From NCBI RefSeq assembly GCF_030150205.1, contig NZ_JASLGT010000020.1, forward strand, positions 62,001-126,000: a stretch of 64,000 nt of DNA. The letters run 5' to 3'. This DNA comes from Niabella sp. Its GTDB lineage: Bacteria > Bacteroidota > Bacteroidia > Chitinophagales > Chitinophagaceae. Of the stretch, positions 59,817-64,000 are shown one piece after another (the first letter of the stretch is position 1; every line of letters begins with the position of its first letter). The notes under the pieces are model-generated. The model did not search any database. It was not told the origin of the DNA and was given only the letters and a program-made list of their open reading frames with translations. The position numbers and the translations under genes were made by a program.

Positions 59817-59861
59817 TATTTTTTATTTAAAGTTAGAGAAATCAAAGAGGCATACGCCCGG

Positions 59862-60320
59862 CTATATAAACCATCTTGGAGTCTTGCGCTTATAGGTTAA
59901 ATAGGCTTCACCAAACCACTGCTCCATCCATTTTTCTTCTTTCAGCACGAATTGCGTATGCAGGATGATAAAACATACAGGGATCATAAACAACGGGGAA
60001 ACCGTGCCTAAAAGAACGGCCGTACCCATAAGCATGATCACAAGACCAGCATACATCGGGTTTCTCGTATACCGGAACGGTCCCCCGATCACAATAAAGG
60101 TTGCCTGGGCGCCCGGCCGGAGCCGGGTACCTGACTTCCGGAACAAAAGAGCGCTTCCTGCACTGAGCGCAAACCCTCCGGTTAATAAGATAATTCCCAG
60201 ATAGTTCCAGGGCTTCTGCAACCAGTGTGCCACCGGGAAGTATGCATGCAGCAGGAGCATCACAATCAGCGACAACAGAAAATAAACCGGAGGCGGTATA
60301 CGGGGAATTGAAGTATCCAT
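59862..60320 (-). CDS. Isoprenylcysteine carboxyl methyltransferase-like membrane protein
   Basis: From ATG 60320 the 152-residue protein has four predicted membrane helices and the family's C-terminal SAM-binding features: GGPFRYTRNPMYAG and LKEEKWMEQWFGEAYLTYKRKTPRW. Bacterial members methylate lipids or other small molecules, not prenylated proteins. The roughly 257 bp upstream, to the HxlR gene, shows nothing recognisable. Confidence 0.85.
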   Translation of the reverse strand: MDTSIPRIPPPVYFLLSLIVMLLLHAYFPVAHWLQKPWNYLGIILLTGGFALSAGSALLFRKSGTRLRPGAQATFIVIGGPFRYTRNPMYAGLVIMLMGTAVLLGTVSPLFMIPVCFIILHTQFVLKEEKWMEQWFGEAYLTYKRKTPRWFI

Positions 60321-60577
60321 ATTGTAGCGATTTTTCAATAACCATGTATTGCTGCAACAGACCTGGAAGAAGCTATGTCTGCGGAAACAGGAACGATGAT
60401 TGCGGCCTACTGAACTTACAAACCGAATTTAATATAAAAATGCAGCACTTGTACGGCTATACCCTATTTAGGTTATACCGGCTGTGGACCTCCTGGTGTG
60501 TGCAAAATTGCTGTGGCCGTCATCCCTTGCATATCAGATATTGCTGTGGGTGTTAAGAAACCTGTAACCAGGCTTCC

Positions 60578-61000
60578 TCACTTTTGGCCAGGGCCCGTGT
60601 ATGATTCCTTGGGAAAATCAGCCATCTGTTTCTGAAATTGTTTGGATTGTTTGCCGCCATTACCTACGGCCCACTCTGCCATTGCATACAAAACAGGTCT
60701 TAGTGCTTTTCCCTGTTTGGAAAGTTCATAGGTTACATAAGGTGGTACCACCGGCTTGGGTTTCCGGATGATCAATCCATCTGTCTCTAATTGTTTTAAA
60801 TGCTGTATCAATACCTTTTCTGTAATGGCCGGGATCGATCGTTTCAGTTCACTATACCGTTTGATGCCTGATAATAAATTAAACAAAATAATCGGCTTCC
60901 AGTATCCGCCAATCCGTTCCATTACAAAGGTTACAGGGCAGGCTGCAAAGGCATTGCTCTTGTTTTCCTGTATTACTGAAGATGCTTTTATTGCTGTCAT
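60578..61000 (-). CDS. HxlR family transcriptional regulator
   Basis: From ATG 61000 the 140-residue protein has the HxlR winged helix: CPVTFVMERIGGYWKPIILF, RYSELKRSIPAITEKVLIQHLKQLETDGLI and VTYELSKQGKALRPVL. The frame extends to 61201, but that would run through the divergent promoter and neighbour gene. It probably controls the divergent NmrA-like gene at 61083; a 16-bp palindrome lies between them. Confidence 0.9.
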   Translation of the reverse strand: MTAIKASSVIQENKSNAFAACPVTFVMERIGGYWKPIILFNLLSGIKRYSELKRSIPAITEKVLIQHLKQLETDGLIIRKPKPVVPPYVTYELSKQGKALRPVLYAMAEWAVGNGGKQSKQFQKQMADFPKESYTGPGQK

Positions 61001-61038
61001 ATATATACATACTATAGGGTAAGTACTTCCATAAAAGT

Positions 61039-61057
61039 AAGTATAAATATACTTTTG
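61039..61057 (+). promoter_or_regulatory. Divergent HxlR/NmrA control region
   Basis: AAGTATA-AA-TATACTT (61039-61054) is a perfect palindrome overlapping TACTTTTG (61050-61057), a TAnnTTTG box 25 bp before the NmrA-like ATG. This fits repression or activation by the HxlR protein. Confidence 0.6.
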
Positions 61058-61082
61058 TGCAAACAATTTAAAACAGTAAAAA

Positions 61083-61979
61083 ATGAAAGTAACAGTAACA
61101 GGCTCTTTAGGAAACATCAGCCGTGTGCTCATTGAAAAATTGGTAGCTACCAAACATGAAGTAACCGTTGTAAGCTCTGACGCAGCGCGGGCGGAAGGCA
61201 TCCGGGAACTGGGTGCAAACCCGGTGATTGGTTCCGTTGAAGACTACGGGTTTGTAAAAAAGGCGTTTGAAGGAAGCGAAGGGGTTTACCTGATGATACC
61301 GCCCAATTTCCGTACAACAGACTTAAAGCAATATATAAAAACGGTTGGTGACCAATACGCCCGCGCGATCGCAGAAACGGGTGTTCGATATGTGGTTCAT
61401 TTAAGCAGCATCGGCGCACACCTTGAAACCGGTCTGGGACCCACGGGTTCCAATTTTTATGTGGAGCAACAGCTGGATGCATTGCAGGATGTACACGTGT
61501 TGCACCTGCGGCCGGGAATGTTTTTCACTAACTTTTATGGGGCAATACCCATGATCAAACAACGGCAAATGCTGGGCAATAATTTTGATGGTGCGGTTCG
61601 TCTGCCGCTGACACATCCGAAAGATATTGCCGCAGTGGCCTTTGATGCGTTGCATGAGCGTTCTGTTTCCGGTAAACAAATTCAATATATTGTCAGCGAT
61701 GAAAAGAATGGTTTTGAAATAGCGGAGATCCTGGGGCGTGCCGTGGAAAAACCGGATGTGCATTGGGTGACGTTTTCCGATGAGCAGCTTTTGGATGCGT
61801 TGGTGGAAAACGGCTTTTCGGAGCAGATGGCCCGTGTGTACATGGTAGAGATTGGCGTTGCCCTGCGCGATGGCAGTTTTATGGAGCATTATAATGAAAA
61901 CAGATTGCTGTCCGTTGGCGGAACCACCCTGCAGGATTTTTCTAAAGAGTTTGCAATGGCGTATCAGTATAATAATTAA
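61083..61979 (+). CDS. NmrA-like NAD(P)-binding protein
   Basis: The 298-residue protein has an N-terminal Rossmann fold with the variant G-x-x-G-x-x motif VTVTGSLGNISRVL, then GVYLMIPPN, YVVHLSSIGAH and HLRPGMFFTNFY, typical of the NmrA/HSCARG and quinone-oxidoreductase-2-like atypical SDR group. Members sense or oxidise NAD(P)H or quinones. HxlR regulators are often divergent from such genes, as here. Confidence 0.9.
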   Translation: MKVTVTGSLGNISRVLIEKLVATKHEVTVVSSDAARAEGIRELGANPVIGSVEDYGFVKKAFEGSEGVYLMIPPNFRTTDLKQYIKTVGDQYARAIAETGVRYVVHLSSIGAHLETGLGPTGSNFYVEQQLDALQDVHVLHLRPGMFFTNFYGAIPMIKQRQMLGNNFDGAVRLPLTHPKDIAAVAFDALHERSVSGKQIQYIVSDEKNGFEIAEILGRAVEKPDVHWVTFSDEQLLDALVENGFSEQMARVYMVEIGVALRDGSFMEHYNENRLLSVGGTTLQDFSKEFAMAYQYNN

Positions 61980-62116
61980 ATATCCGGTCAGGATGTAAAA
62001 CGTATTGATGGAATATAAGATCAAATCGGGGCGATATCAAATGCAGGCATGTTGATCGGGAAACTATTTGTGGAGTTGCATTGCGGGTAGTGATAATAAC
62101 AAATGGCAGGAGACGG

Positions 62117-64000
62117 TCAAACTTTTTTATCCATACCTGAATCGCCCAGGCAAAACGTATGCATGTCTTTCAGAAAGTCATAGAGCGACTTCATTGAAGG
62201 AATGGGTTCTGCTACCAGTAAGAACAGCCGCCCGGTTTGTTTCAGGCGGGCCTTATTGGTGCCTGTTTGTACATACTGGATGATCTTCTGGAAAATATCC
62301 GCTTCAAAATAAGGCGAATCGGGGCGGTTGATGAAATGACAACGCAGCGTTTCGTTTTTCAGGGTCATTTTTTCAAAGCCCAGTTCCACGGCCAGCCTGC
62401 GGCACTTAACGGTTTCAAAGAGATCATCCACCGGGCCCGGTACGGGTCCAAATCGGTCCTGCAATTCGGTGTACATTTCGGCCAGTTCTGTTTCCGAATC
62501 GCTGTTGTCCAGGCGTTGGTACAGGGAAAGGCGTTCGGTAATGCTTTCTACATAGTCATCCGGGATCAGGATCTCCAGGTCGGTATCAATGGTACAATCG
62601 CTTACAAAATCGTCCTGTTTGCTGATTTCTTCCTTAAACAGGTCTTTGAACTGGGTCCGTTTTAATTCGCGGATGGCCTCATCCAGGATCTTTTGATAGG
62701 TTTCAAAACCAATCTCGGCCATAAACCCGCTTTGTTCACCGCCCAGCAGGTTTCCTGCTCCACGGATATCGAGGTCGCGCATGGCGATCTGGAACCCGCT
62801 GCCCAGTTCACTATGCTGCTCCAGGGTTTGCAGGCGTTTGCGTGAGTCTGCCGGCAGGGTGCTCATGGGTGGCGCCAGCAGGTAGCAGAATGCTTTTTTA
62901 TTGCTTCGTCCTACACGGCCCCGCAGTTGATGCAGATCGCTGAGTCCGAAATGATGCGCGTTATTGATGATGATGGTATTCACATTCGGGATATCGACCC
63001 CGCTCTCCACAATATTGGTACAAACCAGCACATCATAACGATGATCAATAAAGTCCAGTATCTTTTCTTCCAGCCTGGAACCCTCCATCTGTCCATGCGC
63101 ATAACTGATGGAAAGATCGGGGCAAAGTCCCTGGATCATTGCCGCCATCTCACTCAACCCTGCTACCCGGTTGTGGATGAAAAATACCTGCCCGCCGCGC
63201 TCTGTTTCAAAGTAAATGGCATCACGGATGGTATCCTCATTATATACCAGTACTTCCGTTTGGATGGGCTGGCGGTTGGGTGGTGGTGTATTGATGATGC
63301 TAAGGTCCCTGGCACCCATCAGTGAAAACTGTAACGTGCGGGGAATGGGCGTTGCGGTAAGGGTTAGACAGTCCACCGTATTGCGCAGCACCTTGATCTT
63401 TTCTTTATGCGCTACTCCAAACTTTTGTTCCTCATCAATAACCAGTATGCCCAGGTCTTTGAATTTTACCTCTTTGCCCAGCAACCCATGCGTGCCTACC
63501 AGGATGTCGATCTTACCCTCTTCCAGTTTTTTGAGGGTTTCCTTTTTTTCCTTGGCCGATTTAAATCGGTTCAGATAATCGACCGTTACCGGAAATTCTT
63601 TTAAACGGTCGCTGAATGTTTTATAATGCTGGAAGGCCAGGATCGTTGTAGGTACCAGCACGGCCGCCTGTTTCCCATCTACGCAGGTTTTAAAAGCGGC
63701 GCGGATCGCGATCTCCGTTTTTCCAAAACCCACATCGCCACATACCAACCGGTCCATGGGCGATTCCGACTCCATGTCTTTTTTTACATCAGCAGAAGCC
63801 TTGCTCTGATCGGGCGTATCTTCATAAATGAAGGAAGCTTCCAGCTCTGTTTGCAGGTAATTATCCGGTGTATGTGCAAAGCCTTTCTGTGCCTTGCGCT
63901 GTGCGTATAGTTTAATCAGGTCGAAGGCGATCTCCTTCACCTTGGCCTTTGTTTTTTCCTTTAACCGGGTCCATGCATCACTACCCAGTTTATTTACTTT
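62117..64000 (-). CDS. mfd: Transcription-repair coupling factor, N-terminal part outside window
   Basis: The frame runs open into the window edge and covers the C-terminal 627 residues. Visible are the end of the RNA-polymerase-interacting region (KLGSDAWTRLKEKTKAKV), the RecG-like motor with Walker A GDVGFGKTEIA, helicase box VIDEEQKFGV, TATPIPRTLQFSL, QLRGRVGRS, and the C-terminal TRCF autoinhibitory domain. Mfd removes RNA polymerase stalled at DNA lesions and recruits UvrA. An internal GTG at 63940 is not the true start. Confidence 0.95.
   Translation of the reverse strand, partial: KVNKLGSDAWTRLKEKTKAKVKEIAFDLIKLYAQRKAQKGFAHTPDNYLQTELEASFIYEDTPDQSKASADVKKDMESESPMDRLVCGDVGFGKTEIAIRAAFKTCVDGKQAAVLVPTTILAFQHYKTFSDRLKEFPVTVDYLNRFKSAKEKKETLKKLEEGKIDILVGTHGLLGKEVKFKDLGILVIDEEQKFGVAHKEKIKVLRNTVDCLTLTATPIPRTLQFSLMGARDLSIINTPPPNRQPIQTEVLVYNEDTIRDAIYFETERGGQVFFIHNRVAGLSEMAAMIQGLCPDLSISYAHGQMEGSRLEEKILDFIDHRYDVLVCTNIVESGVDIPNVNTIIINNAHHFGLSDLHQLRGRVGRSNKKAFCYLLAPPMSTLPADSRKRLQTLEQHSELGSGFQIAMRDLDIRGAGNLLGGEQSGFMAEIGFETYQKILDEAIRELKRTQFKDLFKEEISKQDDFVSDCTIDTDLEILIPDDYVESITERLSLYQRLDNSDSETELAEMYTELQDRFGPVPGPVDDLFETVKCRRLAVELGFEKMTLKNETLRCHFINRPDSPYFEADIFQKIIQYVQTGTNKARLKQTGRLFLLVAEPIPSMKSLYDFLKDMHTFCLGDSGMDKKV

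Overview
The window comes from a member of the Bacteroidota, most likely a Chitinophagaceae-type soil or plant-associated bacterium. Supporting signs are lipoprotein signal peptides ending in S-C, Bacteroidota-type promoter boxes (TAnnTTTG, sometimes with an upstream TTG), few recognisable Shine-Dalgarno sites, DUF3857/transglutaminase and DUF5777 proteins, an ECF sigma factor overlapping an outer-membrane barrel gene, and a pectin/hexuronate gene group. No rRNA, ordinary tRNA, CRISPR array, transposase or prophage was seen. The genus is an inference.

Layout. 1-8.6 kb: end of a J-domain protein, greA, a 2-hydroxyacid dehydrogenase, rsmA, a CDGSH Fe-S protein, a HAD phosphatase, a META-domain lipoprotein, the ATP synthase group atpB-E-F-H, and a nucleotidyltransferase with a small partner. 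8.7-15.3 kb: an envelope operon (haem c lipoprotein, OB-fold protein, YceI, DUF5777 barrel, Lipoprotein_15-type protein), an A+T-rich aerolysin-like lipoprotein gene bracketed by short direct repeats, and an ECF sigma factor with a membrane-anchored barrel protein. 15.4-25.8 kb: an ABC exporter, a ROK kinase, two tandem paralogous secreted proteins with a possible clan CD His/Cys dyad, a PhoB/PhoR-like two-component pair and an Rpn-type nuclease. 25.8-35 kb: an orphan ketosynthase/ACP pair, pheS, an ORF6N gene carrying a 35-nt palindrome, an unidentified RNA with tRNA-like ends, an Lrp regulator, an oligopeptide-type permease, a glycosyltransferase, a 19-residue-repeat protein and an alpha/beta hydrolase. 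35-45.4 kb: MarR plus acyl-CoA dehydrogenase, two DUF3857 proteins, pectinesterase, a LacI regulator with its probable operator, and uxuA. 45.5-53.4 kb: a two-component system followed by a TolC/adaptor/CzcA-type RND efflux operon whose upstream region carries four direct repeats in exact 11-bp phase. 53.4-64 kb: YciO-type protein, methyltransferases, an orphan 2-oxoacid:ferredoxin oxidoreductase beta subunit, a dihaem cytochrome, unknown small genes, a DUF1080 lipoprotein, an HxlR/NmrA divergent pair and the C-terminal part of mfd.

How the genes work together. Three local circuits can be read from the DNA: the response regulator, the 11-bp repeats and the RND efflux operon; the LacI regulator, its palindrome and pectin/hexuronate breakdown; and MarR with an operator over its own promoter ahead of an acyl-CoA dehydrogenase. 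The best candidates for something undescribed are the tRNA-like RNA at 29.3-29.6 kb, the tandem His/Cys proteins at 18.3-22.8 kb, and the repeat-flanked aerolysin-like gene at 12.2-13.5 kb. All family calls come from reading motifs by eye; no database search was run.
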